A stretch of 64,000 nucleotides of DNA from Bacteroides faecium (lineage in GTDB: Bacteria; Bacteroidota; Bacteroidia; Bacteroidales; Bacteroidaceae), in NCBI RefSeq assembly GCF_012113595.1, contig NZ_CP050831.1, positions 6,262,001 to 6,326,000 on the forward strand. The letters are read 5' to 3'. Shown in pieces: positions 26,480-35,391 of this stretch. The position numbers were made by a program, and so were the translations under genes. Positions within the stretch are counted from its first letter, which is position 1, and every line of letters begins with the position of its first letter. The notes under the pieces were generated by a model. It searched no databases. It had not been told where the DNA came from and saw nothing but the letters and a program-made list of their open reading frames with translations.

Positions 26480-27502
26480 ATGCCAGCCAATAGAAATGCC
26501 TTGATTCGTTATAAAACGATTGACAACTGTCTGCGTAATCCTTACCGACGCTGGACGTTGGAAGATTTGATGGACGCCTGTTCGGATGCCCTTTATGAAT
26601 ATGAGGGCATTGACAAAGGAATAAGCAAACGTACCGTGCAGATGGATATCCAGATGATGCGCAGCGAGAAGCTGGGGTATAACGCCCCGATTGTAGTGTA
26701 CGAGAATAAATACTATAAATATGAAGACCCGGAATACAGCATCACGCAAACTCCGCTGAACGAACAGGATTTGAAAACAATGTCGGAAGCTGTGGAAGTA
26801 TTACGACAGTTCAAAGGATTCTCTTACTTCACGGAAATGAGCGATATTATCAATCGCTTGGAAGACCATGTCGCTTCCGCACGAATGAAGACAACTCCGG
26901 TCATCGACTTCGAAAAGAATGAATCACTGAAAGGACTGGATTATCTGGACATCATCTATCACGCCATCGTAAACGAGCATCCGATACGGATTAAATATCG
27001 TTCGTTCAAAGCACGTTCGGCAAACGAATTTATTTTTTATCCTTATCTATTAAAAGAATACCGGAACCGTTGGTTTGTCTACGGAGTAAGGAGAAGGGGA
27101 CGCATGTTGCAAAATTTAGCTTTGGACAGGATACACTCCTTAGAAGTCCTGCAACAAGAACAATCTATAAAGAATACATTCTTCGACCCGAATACATTCT
27201 TTGACGACCTGGTCGGAGTGACCAAGAACTCAGGAAGCAAAGCGGAAAAAGTAGGTTTCAAAGTGAGAGCCGACGAAGCGCCTTACATCATAACCAAGCC
27301 GATACATCACAGCCAGCAATTGATAGAAGAACTGGCTGACGGAAGCGTCATACTGGAAATCAAGGTAGTCATCAACCATGAACTGGAACGGGTATTCTTC
27401 GGATATGCCGACGGAATACAAATCCTGTATCCGAAGACATTGGTAGAATTGATGGGCAAGAAACTAAAAAGAGCTGCCGAACAATATACAAACTCACAAT
27501 GA
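26480..27502 (+). CDS. WYL-domain transcriptional regulator
   Basis: About 340 residues from ATG 26480, chosen because the longer reading frame begins inside the promoter. The N-terminus is a winged-helix-like DNA-binding region (NRNALIRYKTIDNCL, WTLEDLMDAC, KGISKRTVQMDIQMMRS). The middle and C-terminus hold a WYL domain (about 150-230; IRIKYRSFKARS, EYRNRWFVYGVRR) and a WCX-like tail (ERVFFGYADGIQILYP). WYL proteins sense ligands, often nucleic acid or nucleotides, and regulate diverse loci including defence systems. Here the gene is divergent from the glycosidase operon, so it may control that operon, though housekeeping WYL genes often lie alone. Confidence 0.82.
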   Translation: MPANRNALIRYKTIDNCLRNPYRRWTLEDLMDACSDALYEYEGIDKGISKRTVQMDIQMMRSEKLGYNAPIVVYENKYYKYEDPEYSITQTPLNEQDLKTMSEAVEVLRQFKGFSYFTEMSDIINRLEDHVASARMKTTPVIDFEKNESLKGLDYLDIIYHAIVNEHPIRIKYRSFKARSANEFIFYPYLLKEYRNRWFVYGVRRRGRMLQNLALDRIHSLEVLQQEQSIKNTFFDPNTFFDDLVGVTKNSGSKAEKVGFKVRADEAPYIITKPIHHSQQLIEELADGSVILEIKVVINHELERVFFGYADGIQILYPKTLVELMGKKLKRAAEQYTNSQ

Positions 27503-27590
27503 ACAGGAAACCACAGTGAACAGGAAGCATAGCCAATATTCAACAATCTTATCCGCCATATGGAGAGAAACAAAGAGCAGGAAGAATCCT

Positions 27591-28436
27591 TTATCCTTCA
27601 AATAAAGTTCTTGCGCACTCATATCCTTCCTGATAAAACTCCGTCAGCTTCTGCACATCTTTCTCGATGCGGTCTACGGCTACCGGTTTCAACGGACGGA
27701 TAACGACAATCTTTCCTTCATCTTCCATGCGCTCCACCATCTCCAACTGTTCATTGTACAGGGCACAACGCCGGCTCAACGCTTCGCGCAAATTCGGATA
27801 TTTGCGATATACGAATGACGGGACACGAATATCTTTGGAATCTTTCCGGTAACCACGGTTGCGGGTGAGCACAACGAGATTGCGCGTATAACCATCGGCA
27901 ATGGCACGCAACAGAGGAATGGAGTCCACAATTCCCCCGTCGAGCATCGGAATACCGTCTACATAAGCAATGGGACAGACAATAGGCAAACTGCTGGAAG
28001 CACGGACAATATCAATCACCCGGTTCTTGTCTTTCTTCTCTTCAAAATAGTTGGCTTCTCCCGTCAGGCAGTTTGTAGTCACCATGACGAAACGTTCGGG
28101 CGAAGCAAAGTATGTTTCGTAATCATAAGGAAGAATATGTTCCGGAAATTCATTGAACAACAAATCGAAATCGAGGATATTCCGTTTCTTGAGCAGATGT
28201 TTCAGACCGATATAATTGTACTTCTCCAACAGGTCGATATTGCTGTATTTGGCACGTCCCCGTTGACGGGAAGCATAAGAAAGCCCGTTGCACGCTCCGG
28301 CAGATACCCCTATCACATAAGGGAACCGAATGTCGCAATCCATCAAATAATCGAGTACGCCGCAAGTAAATACGCCGCGCATTCCCCCGCCTTCCAACAC
28401 TAATCCGGTACATTCATCTATTTCTAAGTTCTTCAT
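27591..28436 (-). CDS. Patatin-like phospholipase (RssA/YlbK-like)
   Basis: A 281-residue cytoplasmic esterase/phospholipase. It shows the oxyanion-hole GGGMRG (residues 17-22), the nucleophile Ser45 in GVSAGA and the catalytic-dyad Asp166 in MLDGGIVDS, in the spacing of the bacterial patatin family. No signal peptide is visible. The C-terminal part (RYPNLREALSRRCALYNEQLEMVERM) matches the DUF6363-like tail seen on many gut patatins. It probably acts on lysophospholipid or acyl esters; the substrate is unknown. It is monocistronic and leftward, with a TACTTTTG -7 box at 28549-28542. Confidence 0.88.
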   Translation of the reverse strand: MKNLEIDECTGLVLEGGGMRGVFTCGVLDYLMDCDIRFPYVIGVSAGACNGLSYASRQRGRAKYSNIDLLEKYNYIGLKHLLKKRNILDFDLLFNEFPEHILPYDYETYFASPERFVMVTTNCLTGEANYFEEKKDKNRVIDIVRASSSLPIVCPIAYVDGIPMLDGGIVDSIPLLRAIADGYTRNLVVLTRNRGYRKDSKDIRVPSFVYRKYPNLREALSRRCALYNEQLEMVERMEDEGKIVVIRPLKPVAVDRIEKDVQKLTEFYQEGYECARTLFEG

Positions 28437-28541
28437 TCTTATCTCCCCTTTTTTTTATTTATCACTCTCTTTACAGACTCTGCCCTATTACTGTTTGTGC
28501 ATATTTATTATAAAAACAAACGAAAAAGACAGATTATCCGG

Positions 28542-28549
28542 CAAAAGTA
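28542..28549 (-). promoter_or_regulatory. -7 box of the patatin gene
   Basis: TACTTTTG on the minus strand matches TAnnTTTG exactly, 106 nt before the start codon. No good -33 lies at the right distance. Confidence 0.4.
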
Positions 28550-28659
28550 GCAAATATTTAAACAAAATCTTGTTTTTTTGCTTCAATCTACGTAACTTTA
28601 GGCTAGCTTTATTGTTTAAGTAGGAAAAAATCAAAAAGTCCTGCCCGCAGGCAAGCACC

Positions 28660-29181
28660 ATGAGAATACAGTTTGAGATTAAAGAAAGATTGCCGGAAAT
28701 CATTGAAGAAATCATGCATTCCGAGAAATGGCAAACTTCCGTAAAGGAAGAAATCAGCGGTCGGACGACCGTTGTGATTCGTGACCAGGCGTATGGTTCT
28801 GAAGCTACAGTTGAAATCTATGCTGCATCCGTCGAAATCAAAACCGCATGGTCTAAGTACACCTATCGTATATTTGTAACCAACGACATCGTGTGGTGCG
28901 AATATAACGGCGCCTATCGTGGATTATTGGAACAAGTACTCCTACCGACCATCACTCCGAAAGAAGGGCTGCTCAATTCGGACGTGACCGAGAGCTCGCT
29001 TTATGGAAATGAACCTAAAAAACTAAGGGAATATGCCGAAGATAACCTGAAGCTGAAGCAATTCCGCCGCGAGAATTTCAATGAACAAAAGAGTGGAACT
29101 GCACAATTCGACCATCCGAAACGTGTATATGATGAGTTCATCAAGGAAGATTATGTAATTAACCCTCAAAAGGGGGAGTAA
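28660..29181 (+). CDS. Uncharacterised 173-residue cytoplasmic protein
   Basis: I do not recognise the family. It has no signal peptide or membrane segment. It begins with a helical, charged stretch (KERLPEIIEEIMHSEKWQ), then a beta-rich core (TTVVIRDQAYGSEATVEIYA, YTYRIFVTNDIVWCEYNG), and ends with a charged helical tail (KKLREYAEDNLKLKQFRRENFNE). It is monocistronic between the divergent patatin gene and the converging kelch/DUF4907 pair. A short tandem repeat lies just after its stop. Confidence 0.6.
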   Translation: MRIQFEIKERLPEIIEEIMHSEKWQTSVKEEISGRTTVVIRDQAYGSEATVEIYAASVEIKTAWSKYTYRIFVTNDIVWCEYNGAYRGLLEQVLLPTITPKEGLLNSDVTESSLYGNEPKKLREYAEDNLKLKQFRRENFNEQKSGTAQFDHPKRVYDEFIKEDYVINPQKGE

Positions 29182-29203
29182 TCCACACCTTAGTATTGAG
29201 TTT

Positions 29204-29269
29204 GTGCCACCTCATTGGCACAGTCGTGCCAACGAAGTGGCATGACTGTGCCAACGAAGTGGCATTAGT
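29204..29269. repeat. Three tandem 22-bp units with TGCCA/TGGCA palindromes
   Basis: Units start at 29204, 29226 and 29248. Each begins GTGCCA and carries TGGCA about ten bases later, so every unit can fold on itself or with its neighbours. Units 2 and 3 are identical over their first 17 bases (GTGCCAACGAAGTGGCA). The array lies between two converging genes and runs over the stop codon of the DUF4907 gene, so it may act as a bidirectional terminator or a short satellite. Confidence 0.75.
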
Positions 29270-29597
29270 ACACAATCCCCAAGTACTCCAGATCCCCCTT
29301 CGATATAGTAAATTCATCTCCTGCTTCTATACGTTCAAGAACTAAATTTCCTACTCGCCGGGCATCCTGCTCTGCACGGAAAGCTCTTTTTCCGGCAACG
29401 GCAGGAATGAAAGGCTGAACAATAATCGTACGTTCTCCCTCATAGATTTTATAACCGTATCCGTCCTCTCCGAGTTTCATCACTTCCAAATGGTAGCGGT
29501 CTGCGGGAGTCATGTTCCGGTAACAGACAAACCCGGCGGTAAGTAACAGGATAAGGCATCCAATACCTGTTATTATCTTATTTTTCTTCATATTCAT
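29265..29597 (-). CDS. DUF4907-family small anchored protein
   Basis: A 110-residue protein with an N-terminal hydrophobic segment (about 9-25, GIGCLILLLTAGFVC) that serves as signal anchor or lipid signal, and a short soluble domain (YHLEVMKLGEDGYGYKIYEGERTIIVQPFIPAVAGKRAF) of DUF4907 type. The phrase IVQPFIPAV and the ending DLEYLGIVY are typical of the family as I remember it. Function is unknown; members usually sit beside kelch-repeat and DUF4270 proteins, as here. It overlaps the kelch gene by 20 nt, implying translational coupling. Confidence 0.7.
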   Translation of the reverse strand: MNMKKNKIITGIGCLILLLTAGFVCYRNMTPADRYHLEVMKLGEDGYGYKIYEGERTIIVQPFIPAVAGKRAFRAEQDARRVGNLVLERIEAGDEFTISKGDLEYLGIVY

Positions 29598-30621
29598 AAG
29601 GTTTCAACTCCCAGGTATCGTCATAATAGGACGAGGAAGTACTACCACCGGTCGTTATAAATCCCCGTGTTCCTGTGGAAAAGCAAACAGCTTTCGCACG
29701 TGCGCTGCCCTCGAAATCGGTCAGGTCTTCACCTTCCCACAAATCCGTAGAAGGGTCATATATCCAATAGTTGGTACGCAAGCTCCCACCCGCAGCCTGT
29801 CCTACGGCCAGATATCCTTTACCGTCAATCACAAAAGCACAGCCATAGCAGCGTGCGATAGAAGTATAGTCGTCATCATAATCATCATCACTGGAATCTT
29901 TGATGTCACGCAGTTGCTTCCAGGGATTGGATGCATTCGACGGGTCAAAGCACCAAAAGTCCGTGACATCCGAGTTATTATTCTCACCACCGCAGATATA
30001 GGCTACATCATCAATGATAAAAACCTGTCCGCCCTGGCGCTTCTGTCCACCGAAGCCATTGATAAGCGTCCATTCTCCCTTATCACCCACCGAAGGGTCA
30101 AAGCGGTAAAAATCCTTCTGATAGTTATCATCGTAGCCCGTACCCAAATAACCGTATTGCCCGATGCCGAAAGAAAGTGCATAACGGCGTCCTCCCCCGG
30201 GAAAGTCCGCCATCTGTTTCCAATCATTCGTTGCCGGGTCATATTGCCAGCAATCTTTCAGAAACGAACTGGTCTTAGCGTCATATCCTGTGGCAATATA
30301 TCCTTTCGTCCCTACAGAAAAGCCTGTCGCCGCGTTCCGGGCAATGGCTTCTTCACTCATGTCTTTGCATTGAGTCCACCAGTCATTATCAATATCATAC
30401 TCCCAGCAATCTTTCAGGCGGTCTTTGTTGCTTCCCCGGTATCCGCCGCAAATATACCCTTTGTTGCCAATAGTAAACCCGGCAGCATCATTACGTGCCA
30501 CCCCATCAAAATCAGAACGGCGATACCACACACCTGCCGTATATTCCGTATCCTCCGTACATGCCGCCAATGAGAGCAGTACGACCACCATGCAAAGTAA
30601 TTTATTCATTTTTCTATCCAT
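29578..30621 (-). CDS. Kelch-repeat beta-propeller lipoprotein
   Basis: A 347-residue lipoprotein (VVVLLSLAAC-TEDTEY, acidic after Cys). The mature part is at least six kelch repeats, each with a glycine pair and spaced aromatic residues: NKGYICGGYRG, TKGYIATGYD, QYGYLGTGYD, DVAYICGGEN, GKGYLAVGQA, TRGFITTGG. A propeller of this kind binds protein or glycan ligands at the cell surface. It is first in a leftward pair with the DUF4907 gene and divergent from DUF4270, with a -7 box TACTTTTG at 30651-30644. No enzymatic residues are evident. Confidence 0.82.
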   Translation of the reverse strand: MDRKMNKLLCMVVVLLSLAACTEDTEYTAGVWYRRSDFDGVARNDAAGFTIGNKGYICGGYRGSNKDRLKDCWEYDIDNDWWTQCKDMSEEAIARNAATGFSVGTKGYIATGYDAKTSSFLKDCWQYDPATNDWKQMADFPGGGRRYALSFGIGQYGYLGTGYDDNYQKDFYRFDPSVGDKGEWTLINGFGGQKRQGGQVFIIDDVAYICGGENNNSDVTDFWCFDPSNASNPWKQLRDIKDSSDDDYDDDYTSIARCYGCAFVIDGKGYLAVGQAAGGSLRTNYWIYDPSTDLWEGEDLTDFEGSARAKAVCFSTGTRGFITTGGSTSSSYYDDTWELKPYEYEEK

Positions 30622-30643
30622 TAAATATGTCGTTTATTACCCG

Positions 30644-30753
30644 CAAAAGTAGGGGGCAACGGGCACGGATAAAAAAACTATCGACAAACAGATATATTCT
30701 GTCTACCAACGAAATTGAGGTCGACAAATAACAAGACTTAGTCGATAGTTTTT
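30644..30753. promoter_or_regulatory. Divergent control region with 13-bp inverted repeat and TCGACAAA repeats
   Basis: Perfect arms AAAAACTATCGAC (30673-30685) and GTCGATAGTTTTT (30741-30753) enclose 55 bp. TCGACAAACA (30681-30690) and TCGACAAATA (30721-30730) are direct repeats exactly 40 bp apart. Leftward -7 box TACTTTTG is at 30651-30644. The region lies between the divergent kelch and DUF4270 genes and looks like a shared operator. Confidence 0.6.
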
Positions 30754-30812
30754 GGGGAGACTGCTTAAAAGCTCTTCTTTTGCCGTCACAAAACCAATTT
30801 CATTAGTATTGC

Positions 30813-32141
30813 ATGAAATCAATCTTAGTACTTTTTTCGCTCTTTCTATTTCTTTCCTTTTCCTCTTGCCTGGACGAATCATCCGCAATAGGCGGGAAAT
30901 GGGTGGAAAGCTCTTTCCGGAATGTACAGACAGACAGTTGTACCGTATCGCTCAGTACCATCCTTAGTGACTCACTGGCAACTTCGGGTGATACCGTTTG
31001 TCAGATAGGACATCGCAAAGATGAATTATGGGGGACTATTACGGCCTCATTCTATGCCGAATACGAAATCCCCTCTTTCTCCTTTAATGACGAGACGGTA
31101 TATACATTCGATTCCATCACCATCCGTCTTTACTCCTCCGGCAATTATTTAGGAGATACACTAAGTACCCAACGCATCCATATGCACCGCCTGACGGAAA
31201 ATATCCAACTGGATGATTACGGGTATCTATACAGTACCACCCGGACATCGTATGAAGCATCTCCCCTGACCTCGTTCAGTTTCAAGCCGACTCCCGGACA
31301 AAGGACAAAAGAAATGGAAGTGCGCCTGCCCGACAACTGGGGGGAAGAGTGGTTTAACCTGATGCTGCAAGACGCGCGTCAAATGGAGTCGCAGGAGCTC
31401 TTCCATGATTACTTCAAGGGAATCGCCTTTATTCCGGACATCGACAATGACGCCTGCGTCAACGGATTCCAGGTGAATGATTCCAGTTTGTGTATTACGC
31501 TTTACTACCATGAACAGGCGGAAATTTCAACGGAAAAGACACTTGTATTCAATGCCAGCAGTTCTCTTATATATAATAAGGTATCATATGACCGTACCGG
31601 CACTCCGATTGAGGGACTGAAAAGCGGCGCCGACAATGCCCTGTCCACGTCCCGGACAGAACACCAATGTTATCTGCAAGGCATGACAGGAATGTATATC
31701 GCTATCGACTTCCCGCATTTGAATAATCTCTGCGCGGAAGGCGAACTCGTGACCATCGAAAGCGCCACGTTACAACTCTATCCGGTGAAGGGGACATATG
31801 ACGGAATGTACCCGCTCCCCGCAAGCCTGACACTTTATACTTCCAATGAGGATAACGTGAGACAGGATGTTATCACCGACCTTACCGGAAGCTCCGTACA
31901 GACGGGTAACCTGGTGGTTGACGACATGGCTTACGAAGAGACGTATTATTCTTTCGACATCACCTCTTTCCTGCAAAGCAACCTGGGAACAACCGGCTAT
32001 AACCGGCAGAAGTTACAGTTATTCCTTCCCGACAACTTGTTCTACACCACCCTGCAAGGTGTTATCTTCGGCGATGGGGAGCATACGGCTAATAAAAAGA
32101 ACACCAAACTTATCATACTCTACAAAATTTATCAACAATGA
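30813..32141 (+). CDS. DUF4270-family lipoprotein
   Basis: A 442-residue lipoprotein (LFLSFSSC-LDESSAIGG, Cys19, acidic export signal). The mature chain is rich in beta strands, with the family's repeated form 'Y-E-I-P-S-F, I-T-I-R-L-Y-S-S' early (about 80-115) and a second half with ATLQLYPVKGTY and TKLIILYKI near the C-terminus. DUF4270 proteins are Bacteroidota surface or periplasmic lipoproteins of unknown role, often next to kelch/DUF4907 genes. Its stop overlaps the next gene's ATG (ATGA), so the two are coupled. Confidence 0.75.
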   Translation: MKSILVLFSLFLFLSFSSCLDESSAIGGKWVESSFRNVQTDSCTVSLSTILSDSLATSGDTVCQIGHRKDELWGTITASFYAEYEIPSFSFNDETVYTFDSITIRLYSSGNYLGDTLSTQRIHMHRLTENIQLDDYGYLYSTTRTSYEASPLTSFSFKPTPGQRTKEMEVRLPDNWGEEWFNLMLQDARQMESQELFHDYFKGIAFIPDIDNDACVNGFQVNDSSLCITLYYHEQAEISTEKTLVFNASSSLIYNKVSYDRTGTPIEGLKSGADNALSTSRTEHQCYLQGMTGMYIAIDFPHLNNLCAEGELVTIESATLQLYPVKGTYDGMYPLPASLTLYTSNEDNVRQDVITDLTGSSVQTGNLVVDDMAYEETYYSFDITSFLQSNLGTTGYNRQKLQLFLPDNLFYTTLQGVIFGDGEHTANKKNTKLIILYKIYQQ

Positions 32142-33343
32142 AAAAGATTTTGTTCTGCCTTTTGGCATTCTATACTCCCGCTCACTTATTGATGGCACAA
32201 AACACAACGAATTCGCCCACTTCCATGTTCGGATTGGGTGAACTCTCTACCGGAGAAGGCGGACAATATGCCGGACTGGGTGGTGCGGGGATTGCTCTGC
32301 GGGGTAATAATTTCCTGAACAGTGCCAACCCGGCTTCACTCACGGAACTAAGTGAACAGCGGTTTCAGATAGATGCCGGCATCATGGGAGCTTATCAGAA
32401 TTATTCGCAGCGGGGAGCAAACAATCATTCCGTCACGGGGAATCTGAATAACCTGAGTATCGGTTGCCGGATTATTCCACGATGGTACGGGGCTATCTTC
32501 ATGGCTCCTGTGAGTAGCGTAGGATATGCCATCACGTTGGATGAAGAAGTGGCGGGCAGTAACGGAAGTACCGTTTCTTCCCTGTTTCAAGGCGAAGGCG
32601 GGCTGTCTAAAATGGGTATCAGCACAGCGTATCTTTTCGGAAAAGGATTTTCTATCGGCACGAATCTCTCCTACGTTACCGGTACTATTACGCAGACGGA
32701 AACACAAGGCAGTGCGTCAGAAGAAACGAGTTCGTATAAACATACGTTTTATGCAGATTTCGGCGTGCAGTATAAATGGGCAATCGACCGTGACCGTTCT
32801 TTCGTAGCAGGTGCCGTCTATGGCTATTCGCAGGACTTCAAGCAGGAGAACAGCCTATACGTCAGCAGCAGTTCGGGCGGGGATGATATTGCAAAAGACC
32901 TGAAACGCTATCGGCAATGCCTTCCCCAATTCTTTGGGTTAGGAGTTTCTTACAACAGCTTGCGGTGGATGGCAACCGTTGATTATAAGTATGTGGACTG
33001 GAGCCGGATGCAATCTTCACAATCCAATATCAGTTTTGAGAATCAGCACCGGTTGTCACTGGGGGGAAGATATACCTTAGGCAATGTGTACCGTAATCCG
33101 GTCAGCTTGTTGCTGGGAACGGGAATCAACAATTCCTACATTGTCATCCAAAAGAAAAAGGCGACTGAATACTATATGAGTACGGGGCTGAATTTGGGTC
33201 TGCGCAATAATAATGTACTTTCCATCGGACTGAAATACAAGGGACAGATGAAGGTACCCGCCGGTATGCAACGTGAAAACAGCCTGTCCCTGTTCCTCAA
33301 TATTACCTTCTCCGAACGAACCTATCGCGCCAAGATACAGTAA
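32138..33343 (+). CDS. Outer-membrane beta-barrel protein (FadL/PorV-like)
   Basis: A 401-residue secreted protein (signal ending LLMAQ) with the pattern of a long-chain-fatty-acid-porin/PorV-type barrel: an N-terminal glycine-rich GLGGAGIALRGNNFLNSANPASL, then many alternating amphipathic strands, and a final strand SLSLFLNITFSERTYRAK. The NPASL phrase is typical of this family in Bacteroidota. It is translated by ATGA overlap with the DUF4270 gene, so the two proteins probably act together at the outer membrane. The exact cargo is unknown. Confidence 0.72.
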   Translation: MKKILFCLLAFYTPAHLLMAQNTTNSPTSMFGLGELSTGEGGQYAGLGGAGIALRGNNFLNSANPASLTELSEQRFQIDAGIMGAYQNYSQRGANNHSVTGNLNNLSIGCRIIPRWYGAIFMAPVSSVGYAITLDEEVAGSNGSTVSSLFQGEGGLSKMGISTAYLFGKGFSIGTNLSYVTGTITQTETQGSASEETSSYKHTFYADFGVQYKWAIDRDRSFVAGAVYGYSQDFKQENSLYVSSSSGGDDIAKDLKRYRQCLPQFFGLGVSYNSLRWMATVDYKYVDWSRMQSSQSNISFENQHRLSLGGRYTLGNVYRNPVSLLLGTGINNSYIVIQKKKATEYYMSTGLNLGLRNNNVLSIGLKYKGQMKVPAGMQRENSLSLFLNITFSERTYRAKIQ

Positions 33344-33403
33344 TATTCATTCTTTTTTTATGCAAATTGAATCCAAATGGATGGTTTTCAAGAGAGGAAT
33401 CGT

Positions 33404-33411
33404 TATATTTG
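33404..33411 (+). promoter_or_regulatory. -7 box of the C1B peptidase gene
   Basis: TATATTTG matches TAnnTTTG exactly, 20 nt before the ATG at 33431 and 35 nt before that at 33446. It excludes the longer candidate start at 33377. No good -33 element at 19-20 bp. Confidence 0.5.
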
Positions 33412-33445
33412 TGGCCAAAACAAATTTAATATGAATGTCATAAGA

Positions 33446-34630
33446 ATGAAAAAAAGTATCCTTATCGCTGCTTTGGGCTTATGCAGCCTGAGCATGACGG
33501 CACAAGACGCAAAACCCCAAGAGGGATTTGTATTCACGACAGTGAAAGAAAACCCGATTACTTCCATCAAGAATCAGAACCGTTCGAGCACGTGCTGGAG
33601 TTTCTCCACTCTCGGATTTGTAGAATCAGAACTACTTCGTATGGGCAAAGGCGAATATGACCTGGCTGAAATGTTTGTGGTACACAAAACGATGCAGGAC
33701 CGCGGAGTAAACTATGTACGTTATCATGGTGACAGTTCTTTTTCTCCGGGCGGAAGTTTCTACGATGTAATGTATTGCATCAAGAATTATGGTATCGTTC
33801 CGCAGGAAGTGATGCCGGGAATCATGTATGGTGATACGCTGCCGGTACATAACGAACTGGACGCTGTTGCTTCCGGCTATATCAACGCCATCGCCAAGGG
33901 CAAACTGAGCAAGCTGACTCCGGTATGGAAAAACGGACTGGCAGCTATCTATGACACTTATTTGGGTAAATGCCCGGAAAACTTCACTTATAAAGGCAAG
34001 GAATATACTCCGAAATCTTTTGCCGAATCACTGGGATTGAATCCTGACGATTACGTATCACTGACTTCTTATACGCATCATCCGTTCTATTCCCAATTCG
34101 CTATCGAAATTCAGGATAACTGGCGCAACGGCTTGTCTTACAATCTGCCTATCGACGAACTGATGGCTGTAATGGACAACGCCGTAAAGAAAGGTTATAC
34201 TTTCGCATGGGGCAGCGACGTGAGCGAACAAGGTTTCACACGCAATGGTACTGCCGTAATGCCGGATGCAGCGAAAGGCGCTGAACTTAGCGGTTCGGAT
34301 ATGGCTCGCTGGACAGGTCTGACGGCTGCTGACAAGCAGAAAGAAATGACTACCAAACCGTTCCAGGAAATGGAAATCACTCAGGAAATGCGTCAAACAG
34401 CTTTCGATAACTGGGAAACGACTGACGACCACGGAATGGTAATCTATGGTATCGCTAAAGACCAAAACGGAAAAGAATACTTCATGGTGAAGAACTCCTG
34501 GGGTAAAGCGGGCAAATACAAGGGTATCTGGTATGCTTCCAAAGCATTCGTAGCCTACAAGACTATGAACATCCTGGTACACAAAGATGCGCTTCCTAAG
34601 GAAATCGCCAAGAAACTGGGCATCAAATAA
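33446..34630 (+). CDS. pepC: C1B papain-like cysteine peptidase (bleomycin hydrolase/PepC family)
   Basis: About 394 residues from ATG 33446; MNVIRMKK at 33431 is an alternative. Unlike cytoplasmic PepC it has a signal peptide (ILIAALGLCSLSMTAQ), so it acts in the periplasm or outside. Catalytic residues are Gln44, Cys50 (NQNRSSTCWSF), His329 (DDHGMVIYG) and Asn350 (VKNSWGK). The C1B-type insertions are present. Aminopeptidase or bleomycin-hydrolase-like activity is expected. It is monocistronic and converges on the LytTR gene. Symbol by family only. Confidence 0.88.
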   Translation: MKKSILIAALGLCSLSMTAQDAKPQEGFVFTTVKENPITSIKNQNRSSTCWSFSTLGFVESELLRMGKGEYDLAEMFVVHKTMQDRGVNYVRYHGDSSFSPGGSFYDVMYCIKNYGIVPQEVMPGIMYGDTLPVHNELDAVASGYINAIAKGKLSKLTPVWKNGLAAIYDTYLGKCPENFTYKGKEYTPKSFAESLGLNPDDYVSLTSYTHHPFYSQFAIEIQDNWRNGLSYNLPIDELMAVMDNAVKKGYTFAWGSDVSEQGFTRNGTAVMPDAAKGAELSGSDMARWTGLTAADKQKEMTTKPFQEMEITQEMRQTAFDNWETTDDHGMVIYGIAKDQNGKEYFMVKNSWGKAGKYKGIWYASKAFVAYKTMNILVHKDALPKEIAKKLGIK

Positions 34631-34662
34631 GTAGTTATTCTTATCAGGAAAGATACAGTTTC

Positions 34663-35391
34663 TTAAGAAAGGCTCAGTTTTCCGATATATTCGGTGAATT
34701 TATCCTTATAATTATCACTGACAGGAATATAAGTATTCTTATCGAAGATAATACGGAGACGGGAAACTTCGGTAATCTTTCGAAGATTGACAATATAAGA
34801 ACGGTGAACCCGCATGAAATGCGTGGGAAGCCGTTCTTCCATTTTCTGGAGACTGGCAAGCGTGATAACCGCCCTGTCCTCTCCTTCTACAAAGATACGC
34901 ACGTATTCACTCATACCTTCTATATAGCGGATATTGTTCACGTCGATACGGATTACCTTATAATCGCTCTTCACAAACAGCGAGTCCCCTTTTATCTGCG
35001 AAGCGTTTCCCAGTTCTCCCTGCTGTTCCAATAACCGGTATTCAAACTGTTTGCGGGCTTTGTCCGCCGCTTTCAGCAAATCCTGAAACTCGAACGGTTT
35101 CAGCAGGTAATCCACGGCATCCAGTTTAAAGCCGTCTACCGCATATTCCGAATAGGCGGTGGTGAAAATGACCAATGGCGGACTAATCAGTGACCGTACA
35201 AAGTCCAGTCCGTTCAAATCGGGCATATTGATATCCACGAATATCAGGTCTACTTCTTCTTCCGCCAATACCTTCATTGCTTCGAAAGCATCCTGGCAGG
35301 ATTTCACTAAAGACAAAAAAGGGACACGGGATATATAATCCGAGATTTGTGCCAATGCCAACGGTTCGTCATCTATTGCTAAACATTTCAT
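34663..35391 (-). CDS. LytTR-family response regulator
   Basis: A 242-residue regulator. The receiver domain (1-120) has acidic pocket Asp7/Asp8, phosphoacceptor Asp53 (LIFVDINMPDL), Thr in FTTAYSEYAVDGF and Lys in YLLKPFEF. The LytTR DNA-binding domain (about 140-240) contains VNNIRYIEGMSEYVRI and FMRVHRSYIVNLRKI. It is cotranscribed with the LytS-type kinase (1-nt overlap), forming a classic pair. LytTR sites are imperfect repeats with a 10-bp gap, and none was identified here. The neighbouring VTC/Cthe_2159 operon is the plausible target. Confidence 0.93.
   Translation of the reverse strand: MKCLAIDDEPLALAQISDYISRVPFLSLVKSCQDAFEAMKVLAEEEVDLIFVDINMPDLNGLDFVRSLISPPLVIFTTAYSEYAVDGFKLDAVDYLLKPFEFQDLLKAADKARKQFEYRLLEQQGELGNASQIKGDSLFVKSDYKVIRIDVNNIRYIEGMSEYVRIFVEGEDRAVITLASLQKMEERLPTHFMRVHRSYIVNLRKITEVSRLRIIFDKNTYIPVSDNYKDKFTEYIGKLSLS

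Noticed and set aside
29204..29269. Possible CRISPR array
   Set aside because: Only three directly abutting 22-bp units with no spacers and no cas genes.
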